A stretch of DNA of 64,000 nucleotides from Macrotrachela quadricornifera (Eukaryota; Rotifera; Eurotatoria; Philodinida; Philodinidae). Made by a program: the position numbers and the translations under genes. Shown here one piece after another: positions 47,519-59,581 of the stretch. Numbering within the stretch: the stretch's first letter is position 1; each line of letters begins with the position of its first letter. The stretch lies in NCBI GenBank assembly GCA_022393335.1, contig JAJEKB010021828.1:85783-149782 (forward strand), in the 5' to 3' direction. The notes beneath the pieces were generated by a model. That model was given only the letters and a program-made list of their open reading frames with translations. It did no database searches and was not told the DNA's origin.

Positions 47519-50484
47519 TCAATTAGCACTTATTACAGGTCGGTGTGTAGGCATAATCCCGTAATAATTAGCATGTGAAAGTGGACAACCATCTCCAGTA
47601 TCTCCACCAGTTCCCCACCATTTTGGAAATTCTATTTTATTATTTTGGAATATAAAAAAAATCAGAAGTACACCAATTGCAACACCACAATCCATAGCAG
47701 CTGAAAATACATATGCAAATCGTTTCCACCACATTTTTGCATAACGGAAAAGAACAAAATTAAATATAAAACCAACTAATAACCATGATGGATAATTACC
47801 AGGTGGAGCAGGTGGCATCATAGCTGTAGCTGATAACATAATAGGAAAATGTATATGTTTAAGCCATTTAATATTCGGAAACTTTTTCATAAAATACCAT
47901 GATGGTATTGGAAGAATAGCACCAATAAGAAAACCATAAAGAAGTGGTGAATACGTTGATCCTTTACCAAACATTTTTATTGGACCTATAAAAAAAAGTA
48001 TTTTATTTATTATATTAATAAAAATAAATTTTACTAACCAATAGCTCCCCAAATAACTGATGCACTAAAAAATGTATTCGCATTTGGACATTGCCAACGT
48101 GGATTTTTTGATGTACAAATATCTGGAATACTGCTTAGTAGATAATTAGCTGTTACATAATTGATTATTCCAGCAATAACTGTACCTATTAATTGAGTAA
48201 TAAACATTGCACGAGGAGGAATCTTAAATAATTATTTTTTTGAGAAAATTTAAAAAATTATTCGAAATATTACCTTCATATAATGACCTAATTTTAAATC
48301 AGAAATTAATAATAATGCTTGATATTGAGTAATATATCCATAGGTTTTAAATGTAACATTCGCTAATGGATCACCTGGCATTGCCACACCAGCTACGAAT
48401 TCCGTAATAACATTAAGTCCTGATAAAAGATTTTCATTATTAGATAATTAAAAAAAAAAGAGTTTTTTTTTACCGATTGATTGATTTGTTACTGCTTGAA
48501 CAATACCCGTTGGTAAAAGAAAAAAGAATGCAATAGCAATAGCAACTATATAAAATTGTTAAATTTAATCATATTTTGTTATATTGAAACTTACCAAAAA
48601 GATAATACCATGGCATTAATTTCCCAAAATGACAAACAATTGCTGCTATAACAAATGCCCCAAGAAATAAAATAGTATACCTAAAATTTTTTAATAAATA
48701 ATCTTAGATAAATAATTAAAAATACATACCACCATTCTGGTGCTTCTTTATAACGAGACATAAGTTTAGCATGAATATCTCCATCATGATCATGTAAAGA
48801 TGATCGAAATTGCTGTACAATTGATTTACCTTTTATCATTTTATATATAAATATTATTCTTTAAAATTGTTTCTTACCTTGATAAAGTAGAGTATGAACA
48901 ATAACTGCAGCAATTGCAGCAAATGATATACCATAAGAAAAAGCAAAAATTGGTGTCATTCGTATTTCACCTAAAATATATTTATATATTTATCATTAAA
49001 ATAAAAAAATATATATATCAAACCATATTGTTTATAAGCAGTTTCATTTAATCGAAGATTGGAATTGAGTACAGCAGATATATTATAAATATAACCATCT
49101 GCACTAAATACTCGATTACTAACAATAGGCATAGCTTTAGCATCCCATAAATTAGTATAATATGCAGCTGGTGTTATTATCCATGCTAAAACAACAAAAC
49201 CAATAAGTATATTGATTTGAGCCCTAAATTTAATAATAAAATATAAAGATAAAAAAATAAAATTTTGATTTTATTTTTTACCAAAATGGTACAACAATAG
49301 GTGAACCAAGAAATGATACCCATGCATTCCAATCAATTTCAATTGAACCAATACCTAATCCATTTATTCCAGTAAGTTGTGCCAGTATAATGTTATCAGG
49401 CTTAATCATACAAATCCAAGAGAAAAGTGATAAAACTGGAAAAATATATCCAGGAAACCAATACCATAAAAATTGAAAAAGAAATGCTAAGAAAAAAAAT
49501 TTTAAACGTGACATTGTCCAACGTGATTTTTCTTCATTATTATCATCATCTTTATCATTATGTAAAGTACGAAAAAGTGCACAATTAACAAGATTAGCTG
49601 GCCATATCATAGCTGCTGGCCAAACAAGAAATTTTCTCATTATACCAGCCATTCCATATCCTAAAATTTGTGATGTAACAACAAATAATATTCCAATACC
49701 AGGATTTATTTTTTGTTGATAAAATAAACGTTGAATAGTAATTACATCAATAGCATAAGCTGTACCCTATTCAATAATTAAACAAAAAAGAAAAAAGAAA
49801 AAATTTAATCTTTTTCTATTATACATCCAAATAACTTACACATCCTGTACTAGCCATTGTAGTAATAATACAATGTTCTTTAACAGTAAATGGTCCTGGA
49901 TTAAAAGAAAATTTCCATCGAAAAAATTGAAATTGTCTTCGTGGTATAAATCTAGCCATACATTTACCAAGTAAATGTGAAAGTAATTGAGCAACAAGTA
50001 CACCAATAATTAATGGTGATGTTCTATACCAAAAAAATTGATTAACAAATGAAAGAACACATGTAAATGCTAAACCAAGAAATACTGATCGAAATGTTAA
50101 AACTAATACATTTGGATCATCTTTATTTGAAACATTTGCCGCTACTTCTTCAAAAGGTGATTGTTCATTTTCATTTATTTCAAGTGGTGTTGCTGAATCT
50201 TGTCGTTGATTAATATCAACTGTTAAACTATCTTTACGAAATGATACACGAAAATCATCAATATCATTTTTTGAAGTATCATTTTGTTTAATTTTTATTT
50301 CAATATCATCAGGTAGAATTTGTGGTTTATCCTGTTCAGGAATAATTTCATTATTAATATTTATATCATCAGGTGTAAATGTTGAATTATCTTCACCATG
50401 TATATTTTCATTATGAGTTGAATTTTCATTTTCATGTTCGTTTTCATCTTCTTCGTTAGAATTCGAAGTAGGTGAACCTGCCAT
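47519..50484 (-). CDS. Oligopeptide transporter, OPT family (horizontal-transfer candidate)
   Basis: Ten exons on the minus strand, approximately 50,484-49,840, 49,766-49,282, 49,223-49,024, 48,970-48,878, 48,829-48,730, 48,680-48,595, 48,545-48,474, 48,419-48,274, 48,222-48,039 and 47,985-47,519, phase-consistent, about 825 aa. The first 115 residues are acidic and disordered ([11 protein letters not shown]). Family signatures follow in order: [75 protein letters not shown] and the end [20 protein letters not shown]. These match proton-coupled oligopeptide transporters of the plasma membrane (about 12-16 helices). The family is known from fungi, plants, protists and prokaryotes and is generally missing in animals. 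Introns of 50-75 bp match the local gene style, so it is integrated in this genome, not contamination at its edges. Substrate (small peptides, glutathione or metal chelates) cannot be predicted. Confidence 0.92.
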
Positions 50485-51992
50485 ACCAATAATTATGGTC
50501 TACAAGTAAATGAATACATTACATTTTATTGATATACATCATTGACTTCATCGAAATAACAAGGACGTAATGAAACAATAACATGCATATTTATTCTAAT
50601 TGACAGAAGGTCTTTCTCAATCAAAAATTGCGTCGTTTATAATAACAAAAAAAAAGAAAGGAACTTGTCGAAAATTTATATACTAATTCGAACATTACGA
50701 TGACAATATCTATGACAATTATACAGAAATTTTATCATATAATTTAAGCAAAAAATGAAAATAATTTTGTGTGATTATGATATAGAACAAGACGAGAAGA
50801 GATAAAAAGAAATTTTATCTATAAATCAAATGATGCCATCAAACATCACATATAATATGACTATGAATGAAGAATGACAATAAAATTCTAAAGAGAGAAA
50901 AATGAATAGAAATCGAAAAGTAAGCTCTTAGAACTTCCATCTATCATGTAAAATGTGTCTGTCTTATCAATAAAAATAAACGAAAAGCAAAAAAAAAAAA
51001 GAAATTTGATCCTTATGAGGGTAATATATTTAAATAGATTATATTCTTCTAAACTAATATTTCAACTTTACATAATAAAGTGATCGATGATTGTATTATA
51101 ATGCGATTTTATACGATGATACATGTACTTAATTGACCTGTTATCTAGTTTTTTTCATGTGATTTATGGCCTTGTATATATGTGGGAATAGCATGGTTGA
51201 ATGCGATCAATAAATGATATGATCGAAGGTGTATGTTCAAGGAAAAGATAACAAATACACTTTTCAAAACATTACCAAGACTAATGTGTGTGGGATATTT
51301 CTCTGTTTATAATAAACACAATTTATTAATAATAAAAAAAAAAGTAAATTATTGAAAAAGTATAATGAGTCAAATTAGAAATATTTGTGATTATATATAT
51401 ATGATATTCTGTATAGTTTTATTGAATTCACAATGGAAATTTGTTGATTGAACTGATAAATCAAAACAAATCGTTTAATAATACGAAAATTGTTGTATTT
51501 ATATGCGAACAGTATGAAATCATCTAGACAACTCATATAAACTTTTTTTCTTCACTAAACTGTTTATGTCACCTTCATATTATTTTTATTTCTCTACTAA
51601 GTCTTCATATTTTTGTGTACACATTAAATAAAATATAAATAGACAAATAATATCGATTATTTAGTTTATTTAAAGCAATAATTTATATTGAAATTTTTTT
51701 TTCTTGACCTTGAAAATACGTTTTTTTTTAGTCAGTCGTGTGACAATATGAATAAATACTTTAATTTTTAAATTTCGAAAAATGATAAAACTATTTTTCT
51801 TTTTCTTTCATACTTCATTTTTGATCCTATAGATCAAGAAAAGAAAAATTCCTTACTATTAAATTTTTGTTTTTCTTTTCTGATTGTTTATCGTATATAA
51901 ATAAAATGAGAAAAAATTTTTCAATTCTTTCAATTTGCTTATTCGTATAAGTAGAATTGATCAGAAAAGAGAATTACATATTTTAATATAAA
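50485..51992. other. Divergent promoter region between OPT and the LIM-SAM gene
   Basis: 1.5 kb of A+T-rich DNA separating two divergent genes. It includes (TA)n runs (51,392-51,405) and long A and T tracts. I see no gene in it; regulatory sites cannot be named with confidence. Confidence 0.5.
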
Positions 51993-54049
51993 ATGTTTAC
52001 AACATCAACAAATGTACTATGTCCAACTTGTTCAACTACTCTTGGATTATCAGAAAAAGTTTATTTTTCACGTAAAGTAAGGAAAATATAATGAATAAAC
52101 TAATTCAATTTTCGTTCTTTTGTTATCATTATAGGCATGGCATAAAGCATGCTTTCGTTGTAAAACATGTAATGTACAATTAAATTCAGATAATGCTAAA
52201 ATACGTGACGATGAAAATCATACACTCTATTGTAATCGGTAAATAATAATAAAAAAAAACAACAACAAAAAAAATGAAAACATTTTTTAAAATATCAACT
52301 ATTATTTTTAGACATTATCCAGATGATGATACGATTTCAATGTGTAGTGAAAATTCAATAATAATGTCATCATTTGATCATAAACAAATACGTACACAAC
52401 AAACAGATGTTGATTATCCAATAAATTGGTCTGTAAATGATGTTACAAAATGGTTAAATGATATATCATTACAACAATATAGTGAAAATTTTCGTAAACA
52501 TGATATTGATGGTTCAATATTAATAGATGAAATTGATGGTATTAATGATGAAGCTATTAAACAATTAATACCATCATTAGGAACTCAATTAAAATTTAAA
52601 AAAGCATTAAGAACATTACGAAAGTAAATTAAATAATACAAAAAAAAATTCTTTTTTTTTATATTTGTAATTTAGTAGTGCGAATACTTTACAAAGACCA
52701 GGTAGTGCAGTTAAACAAGAATCAGAAGAATATCTTAAACTTTTACAAACAATTCAACAACAAGCAGAACATATTACATCACTTATATCAACAGTTAATT
52801 CTCAGGTTTATTTAATAAATTAAAAATTTTATTAAAATATTATCTTTTTTTGAAATCTTTTTAGGCTAAACAAATTGAACAATTTGTAGCAAAAATATCA
52901 GCAATTCCAAAACCACCTCCGCCTATTGATGCATTTAATAAATCATCTTCAATTGTTCAAAATCAATTACTTGATTTACCATTAAATACACCAAAAATAG
53001 CATTAGCATCATCTGATACTCCATTATCATCTATTCCAGCTATTGATCCAATAGCACCATCTGTATTACCATTACCAACAAATAGTAATATTTCATTAAC
53101 ATCAACAACACCTGTTCCAACATCAATTGATGGTCCACAAGGTTCAACTGGTGTAACATTTCCAGCTGTTATTCATCCAAATATTGATGGTATTGCTATA
53201 AAACCAGTTATTGATGATATATATAATTTTCAAAATTATGGTAAATATGCTGTTACAATATTTGACCAAAATTCAGAAAATGTTCTTGTACAAACATTAG
53301 TTAATGTTGTACCAGAAAATGAAATATGTATGCCAAAAAAATTTGTTTTAAGAGATTCTATTAATAATATACTTGTTGGTGCTACGGTTAAAATAAAATT
53401 ACATGATAAAATTGTTTTTACCGGTATAACTGATACAACTGGTACAGTTCATATACCATCAACATTACAAAAAAATTGTTATGATGTTGAAATAAATGCA
53501 AGTGATGGTCAACATAAACCATCTGTATTTCGAATGATTGTTTATGAAAATCGTGGTGCAGATATAAATACACAATTTATTTGTCGACAATTAGATAGTG
53601 ATCAACTTGAAATTGTTCTTAAATGGGGTTTAATACCACGTGATCTTGATTCACATTTATTTGTTTCAGATGGACGACATGTTTATTATGAATCAAAAAT
53701 TGAAGGTAATGTTTCACTTGATTGTGATGTTACAAATGGAAATGGACCTGAAACAATTAAAATACGTCTTGAATTTGGTAAAAAATATCTTTATGTTGTT
53801 CATCGATATTCTCGTGATGGACAATTAGTTAAATCAGGTGCAACAGTTACATTTAATAATAGTGCTATAACAAATTCTTCAACTCCATATCAAATTGTTC
53901 AAATACCTGTTGTTAATCAACCTGATGCTAATTTTTGGATTGTTTGTGAAATAGATGGTACAACAAAAAATATTCGAATTTTTGAAAATGTTTTTGAAAA
54001 TCATAATAATTATGCATCGGATCAAATTGGAAAAAAATATTTGAAATAA
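51993..54049 (+). CDS. LIM-SAM protein fused to a YfaP/DUF2135-like C-terminal domain
   Basis: Five exons (51,993-52,076, 52,135-52,238, 52,312-52,623, 52,676-52,805, 52,865-54,049) give 604 aa. Residues 10-64 fit a LIM zinc finger exactly: C10-x2-C13-x17-H31-x2-C34-x2-C37-x2-C40-x20-C61-x2-H64. Residues about 101-166 form a SAM domain (NWSVNDVTKWLNDISL, LIDEIDGINDEAIKQLI). A Gln-rich coil (about 183-225) and a Pro/Ser/Thr linker follow. Residues about 366-440 resemble a carboxypeptidase-regulatory-like beta sandwich (VGATVKIKL, GTVHIPSTLQ). Residues about 455-590 carry KWGLIPRDLDSHLFV, GPETIKIRLEFGKKYLYVVH, the pattern of the bacterial YfaP/DUF2135 domain. No signal peptide or membrane helix, so probably intracellular. 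LIM and SAM both mediate protein interactions; the role of the C-terminal domain is unknown. The combination is new to me. Confidence 0.85.
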
Positions 54050-55684
54050 ATAAAATATTTCTATGCATCTTGATATCTGATGAATAAAAAAAAAAATTTT
54101 ATTTCTCTAATAATTTGTATATTGTATTTAATATAGAGGATTTATGATCAATCATATTTTGATTATAGAGAAAAAACTTTAGTGTATGATACAGTTGAGT
54201 AATATTTTCAAAAGTTTCTAAAAAGTTGCGAAAATTTTCGAATATAAATAAGATTTAGTAATTCTTGAACAATGAATATAATGATTTTGTAATGTTGTAA
54301 CAGGCAAAGAGTGGCAGTTTTATTATCAACAAATTGACCACAAGTCACCAAATACTGTTCGAAGCATACATCAAGGAACTCTACTTCATAGACTTTAACT
54401 AAGCAGATTTGTTTTGGAAAAACATGACTTTGTAACATTTTCGAGAGAATGAGTTTCATATTTATCTATCGTACTATCACATAAGCATCAAAAGTTGTCA
54501 TTTTTTATTACGATGATCTCGAGAATATTGAGCACACGAATCGAACCTTTTTTTGGTTTCGCATAAAACCATTCTCAGACACATGCAAAAAAGATTTTAT
54601 ATCGAAGATTTCATACCAAACCCTTTCCTCTACCGAAGAAAAAACTCAACTGAATTTTATCATCGAGAGCGAACAGATCGATTACTAATACTAGCACCCA
54701 CCCTCACCGCTCAATTCTCAATAGTATTCTTAAAAAGTTTGGTCAAATCTAAGTACATATGGTATTCTATTCAATAAAGACCTTGATGAAAAGACTGACC
54801 ATTCTTGTATATTTTATACAAATGAACACATGATACAGCTGCAATAGCAGACAATGATCATCAAGGTTCCTGCCGAATAAAATAATTTTAAATTGGTTCT
54901 TAGGGAAGACAGCCAAATATGTTCTCTCACGTCAATAAAAGTAATATTATAAGTGTGATTTTTTTTCTCTTTGCTCCTCCATACTATCAAAATTCATTGA
55001 ACATTCTTAGAATACGGTGTTTCTGTTGTTCTAATGGTCAAAAAATCATATGTATAGGTTCAAAGTAAGAGAAAAAAAATCTGTTTGAAGCCACGCGATT
55101 GAATACAAAGATTGTATTAAATTCTATTGAAACTTATAAGGTATCTGTTTTGTATAAGGAATCAGAACCATAAAAATGAGTAATGTAATTGAACTTCTGA
55201 ATCAATGATATGTTTTTCGAAACTTTCATTGTTATACTTCCTGTTGAAAAGTATTAAATAATCCAAGTAATAAAGATCTCTGTAGTAACTGAAATTCAGC
55301 GTAAATTCATGTAGTTTTCTAATCTTCTTAAAACAAATATAATTACAGTCATCGTGCTTGCATTCTTCAAACATCTCTACTAAGAATATGAACTTGTGCG
55401 GCATTTTAAATTCTTGATCACATTTCTTATAGAAATAAATACTCATTGATTGATTATGGTAAAAGATTGGTAGGATTCTTACGCTTTCATGCACATTAAG
55501 TTGCAGAACAGAGTATTTTTTGTCTGTTATCAATCTATAAAAAAATTAAGTGACATCTATGCAAAGCATATAATACATATGTTGCTATGTTATATGTAAT
55601 GCAGTGTCAAGATGAATGGTAGAGCTAAAATAAAACTTCATATATGAAATTTTTTTCATTTATTATTGATTCTTTTTAACAATC
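54050..55684. other. Intergenic, one doubtful minus-strand frame
   Basis: AATAAA at 54,081 can serve polyadenylation of the LIM-SAM gene. A few hundred bases of otherwise anonymous A+T-rich DNA surround the frame listed separately at 55,162-55,533. Confidence 0.5.
55162..55533 (-). CDS. Hypothetical 123-codon frame, possible terminal exon
   Basis: The frame reads QLNVHESVRILPIFYHNQS, KMPHKFIFLVEMFEECKHDD, and ends QLHYSFLWF. Composition is more balanced than neighbouring noise and its upstream end coincides with a TTTTTTTATAG acceptor-like tract, so it might be the last exon of an unseen or dead gene. There is no ATG at the frame start (ATT/ATA-type start), no recognisable domain and no obvious upstream exon. 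Confidence 0.25.
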   Translation of the reverse strand: MITDKKYSVLQLNVHESVRILPIFYHNQSMSIYFYKKCDQEFKMPHKFIFLVEMFEECKHDDCNYICFKKIRKLHEFTLNFSYYRDLYYLDYLILFNRKYNNESFEKHIIDSEVQLHYSFLWF

Positions 55685-58600
55685 ATGCCGACACGAACAG
55701 GTGTTGACAAGAAATCAGTAACTATATTTTGTATGTTTTCTTTTCACATATTAAACTTCTTTGATTTTAGACTCAACCAGTTATTGGTGGACCACTAGGT
55801 CAACGACGATCTAGTCAAGGACCTCGTGGCTCAATGGGAGGATTGCGAGTAAGATAAACAATTTATTATTTAACTATTCAAACAATTCCTTTTAGGATGA
55901 TGATCAAGAATATGGCAATATGCCATATAATTCTACTGACGATGTAAATTATTGTATATAAACTATTTAACCGAACATTCTTTTTATTTTTATTAGCCTA
56001 ATTCATTCACCCGTCCAGATGATCAATTAAGACTAACCGATACGGTATTTTTTTTTTCATTACATCATTATATTTGTTTTACATGTTGATATTTTCCCTT
56101 AGGAATTAAATGAAGAACATACTCGAATTTTAACTGCACGTAATCCTCAAGCAGCTGAAAATATTATTCGTTTTAGTTATAAAGTAAATTAAATTGAATT
56201 AATCGAAAAAAAATTTCAATAGAATAATTAGGATCGAGCGTTTAAATCTGTTCCACAAGTTGATCAATTAGCTGTTCATTTTCATCTTGATGGTAATCTT
56301 ATTCATAAAAATTCTGAAGAAGCCAAACAACAATTAACTCATGATATTACAGGTAATTAAATAATATAATAAACATTACTCTCTTCTTCTTAGATCTTAG
56401 AATTGAACAACCTGAAATAATAAAAACAGCTGCTGCTGGTCCAACTGATGTAAAATAAAATTAAAAGAAAAAGAATGTATTTATTGATTAAATATTTTAT
56501 TTTCATTTAGAAAATAACCACAAAAGAAGATGATGAAGATGATGAAGAGAAACCTAAGAAAACAATTAGTATTGGTAGTAAAACAAAAAAACTTACTAAT
56601 CAATTTAATTTCAGTGAACGAGCATCTCAAACATATAATAATCCATGTCGTGTATGTTGTAGTTTTTCTTTTTAATTTTTACATCAATATTATTTAGGAT
56701 CGTGAAACATTTGTTGAACAAACACCACGTGCTAGTTTTAGTGATAATGTATCTCAATGGTCAATTTTTGATGCATATAATGAAGATTTTGATCAACAAG
56801 TAAACGAAATTTTAATAAGAAAAAGAAAACAGAGTAACAATTCAAAAATCTTTCTCATTTAGCAAAAATTGAAAGAAAAAGATCAAAAAAAAGTATCAAT
56901 AAAAAAAGAAGATGATCGTAAGAAAAAATTTACTAGTGCTGAACAACAAGTAAAAGAAAAAAATTTATTTTAAATGATAAAAAAGAAAACACTTCTTACA
57001 GAATACTGATGATTTGGCCAAATTTGCTCGATCAAAATCTGCTAGTATATCATTAAAAATACTCGAACGAATGATTAATCAAAATACATTTGATGATATT
57101 GCTCAAGGTTTGATTTTTATTAAATTAATTATATATATATATTTAATTAATATATATTTATAATCTAGATTTTAAATATTGGGAAGATGCTGCTGATGAA
57201 TATCGTGAACAAGAAGGAAGTCTTTTACCATTATGGTTTTTTCAATGTAATCTGGCAAAAAAACTTGCTTGTACGAATATAACATGGAATACACATTATA
57301 TGGATTTATTTGCGGTTGCATTTGGTTCATGTATACTGATTTTGATTTTTTTGAATTGATTGGTTTCTATCTTTTTTTATTTAATAGATGATTTTCTAAA
57401 ACAAACTCATGGCTTGTTTTTAATCTATTCATTAAAAAATCCAACTTTTCCGGAAAATATTTTTTCAACAGATACTGGAGTTATGAGTCTAGATTTTCAT
57501 CGAAATCATCCAAATCTTCTTTGTTGTGGTAAGTTTGCCGGTTAATGACTTATTTTATTAAATCAATAAAATTAATCTCAATTTATATAATAATTAAATA
57601 TAAGAAATATGATTTCGTAAACTAATTTTATCTTTCGTATAATAGTTTAAATGTGTCTATTTTAACACTTGTTCTAATATTTGATTTTTGAAGTTTTATA
57701 TTTCGAAAACATAGGACACATTGTCAAGAAATTGGGTTCTACGAAAGGTGTTCCACAGCGACACTTTCTCTCGAAATGCATTCTCTGTTTGGAAAGCAAC
57801 TGTCAGGGGGAGTATCGTTTGTGTTACCAAGAATTTGAGATACAATCAAATCATAGGATTAAAAAGAAACAATGAAGCTAATGATCTGACTTCATCAAAA
57901 TAGAAAATGATTTTCTTTAAGTTCAGATTTGATATATTTAAACTGATGAATTTACTTCATCTGGAAGTTTTCTTTTTAAATTATCGATGGAACTTAACTT
58001 GTAACTTTAAAAATTCACGGCGTACGCATCTTAAATCACTTGAAACAAATCAGCCTACACTATGCATGTGGAATATTAATCCTGAGAAAAATTCATAATC
58101 AGGTCATGTCTAACATGTTTTACTATTGTAATCTATTCGAAATACACCGTAATATAATAAACCACAGATGGAATATACTCTAAATACTATTTAGAATCGC
58201 ATGGTAACATATGCTTTGATCTTGACTAAGAATAAAGTAAATATCTTGACGAAAAGAAGACGAAAGATAGAATAACTTCTATCTCGTTCGTATCGCAAAG
58301 ATTTATTTCGATTAATTGAAAATCTTATTTTTGTAGAAAATTATAACTATATCTAAAATTCGATCTTTTAAAGGTTTTTATGATGGTTCAGTAGCTGTCT
58401 ATAATGTCGCTGATGACAAAAAACGACCAAAATATCAGAGTACTGCTCGTAATGGTAAACATACCGATCCTGTTTGGCAAGTAAAGTGTACATTTTCTTT
58501 CCATAAAAAAGGATACTAATTTTTTTTTACATATTAGGTTCGTTGGCAAAAAGATGATTTAGATGGTAATTTAAATTTTTGTTCAGTTTCATCAGATGGA

Positions 58601-59581
58601 CGTGTTGTTTGTTGGACATTAGTAAAAGTAAGATATTTTTTATAGAGAAAATAATAAACTTTTATATCAAACAATATATTTAATTTAATTTAGAGTGATC
58701 TTATGTATACAGATATTGTTCAATTAAAATTAGATAAACCCGCAACTGAACCTGATGAAGGCATTCCATTAACTTCAGTTGGTAAATAATGAATTAAAAA
58801 AAATAAATTTATCTAATTATATTTTTTTATTTAAAGGATGTGGAACATGTTTTGATTTTAATAAACAATTAGATAATTTATTTCTTGTTGGTACAGAAGA
58901 AGGTAAAATTCATAAATGTTCAAAATCTTATCATAATCAATTTTTGGATACATTCAATGCTCATCATATGGCTGTTTATGCTGTACGATGGAATACATTT
59001 CATCCAAAAATTTTTGCTAGTTGTTCAGCTGATTGGACTGTTAAAATATGGGATATTAATTATAAGTAAAATAAAGAGAAAAAAACATCTCGTATTATAT
59101 TTTCTTAAATATAATAATTTATTTTTCATTTAGAGATCCATTATTTACTTTTGATCTTAGTAGTAGTGTTGGTGATGTTGCTTGGGCACCTTATTCATCA
59201 ACTGTATTTGCAGCATGTACAGCTGATGGAAAAGTATATGTATTTGATTTAAATGTGAATAAATATGAACCACTTGTTGAACAAATTGTTGTACAAAAAA
59301 AACGTACAAAATTAACTCATATTGCATTTAATCCACATTATCCAGTTTTACTTGCTAGTGATGATCGAGGAAATGTAATATCATTAAAACTTTCACCTAA
59401 TTTACGTAAAAAACCTAAAGTTAAAAAAGGTCAAGAAGTACCGGAAGGACCTGATGCAGAAAATGCAAAATTAGAAAAAATTCTTGTACTTGTTCGTGAT
59501 CCAGATGATGTTCGAACTAAATCAGCAGCAAATCGAACAGCACAACAAGTTAATACGCCATCGACTACTACCAACAGTTGA
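55685..59581 (+). CDS. DNAI1: Dynein axonemal intermediate chain 1
   Basis: Eighteen exons (55,685-55,717; 55,771-55,848; 55,896-55,943; 55,997-56,044; 56,103-56,183; 56,232-56,352; 56,394-56,449; 56,511-56,651; 56,698-56,799; 56,863-56,949; 57,002-57,107; 57,169-57,330; 57,388-57,528; 58,374-58,480; 58,538-58,627; 58,694-58,781; 58,837-59,065; 59,134-59,581) chain in phase to 721 aa, against about 699 in human. The block [20 protein letters not shown], then [72 protein letters not shown] and [13 protein letters not shown] identify DNAI1. The C-terminal half is a WD-repeat propeller; the N-terminus is charged and binds light chains in the family. It is a structural subunit of outer dynein arms and fits an animal with motile cilia. 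Intron 13 is 845 bp, far longer than the rest. Confidence 0.96.
57529..58373 (+). other. Expanded intron 13 of DNAI1
   Basis: 845 bp between TTGTG|GTAAGT and TTTAAAG|GTTTTTATG, more than ten times the usual intron size here. It contains a diffuse, protein-like plus-strand frame (57,721-57,903) that I cannot assign; an old insertion is likely. Confidence 0.5.

Noticed and set aside
48037..48052. Separate 177-aa gene starting at 48,052 (minus)
   Set aside because: The first 20-odd codons are intron read-through; the rest is the last exon of the OPT transporter.
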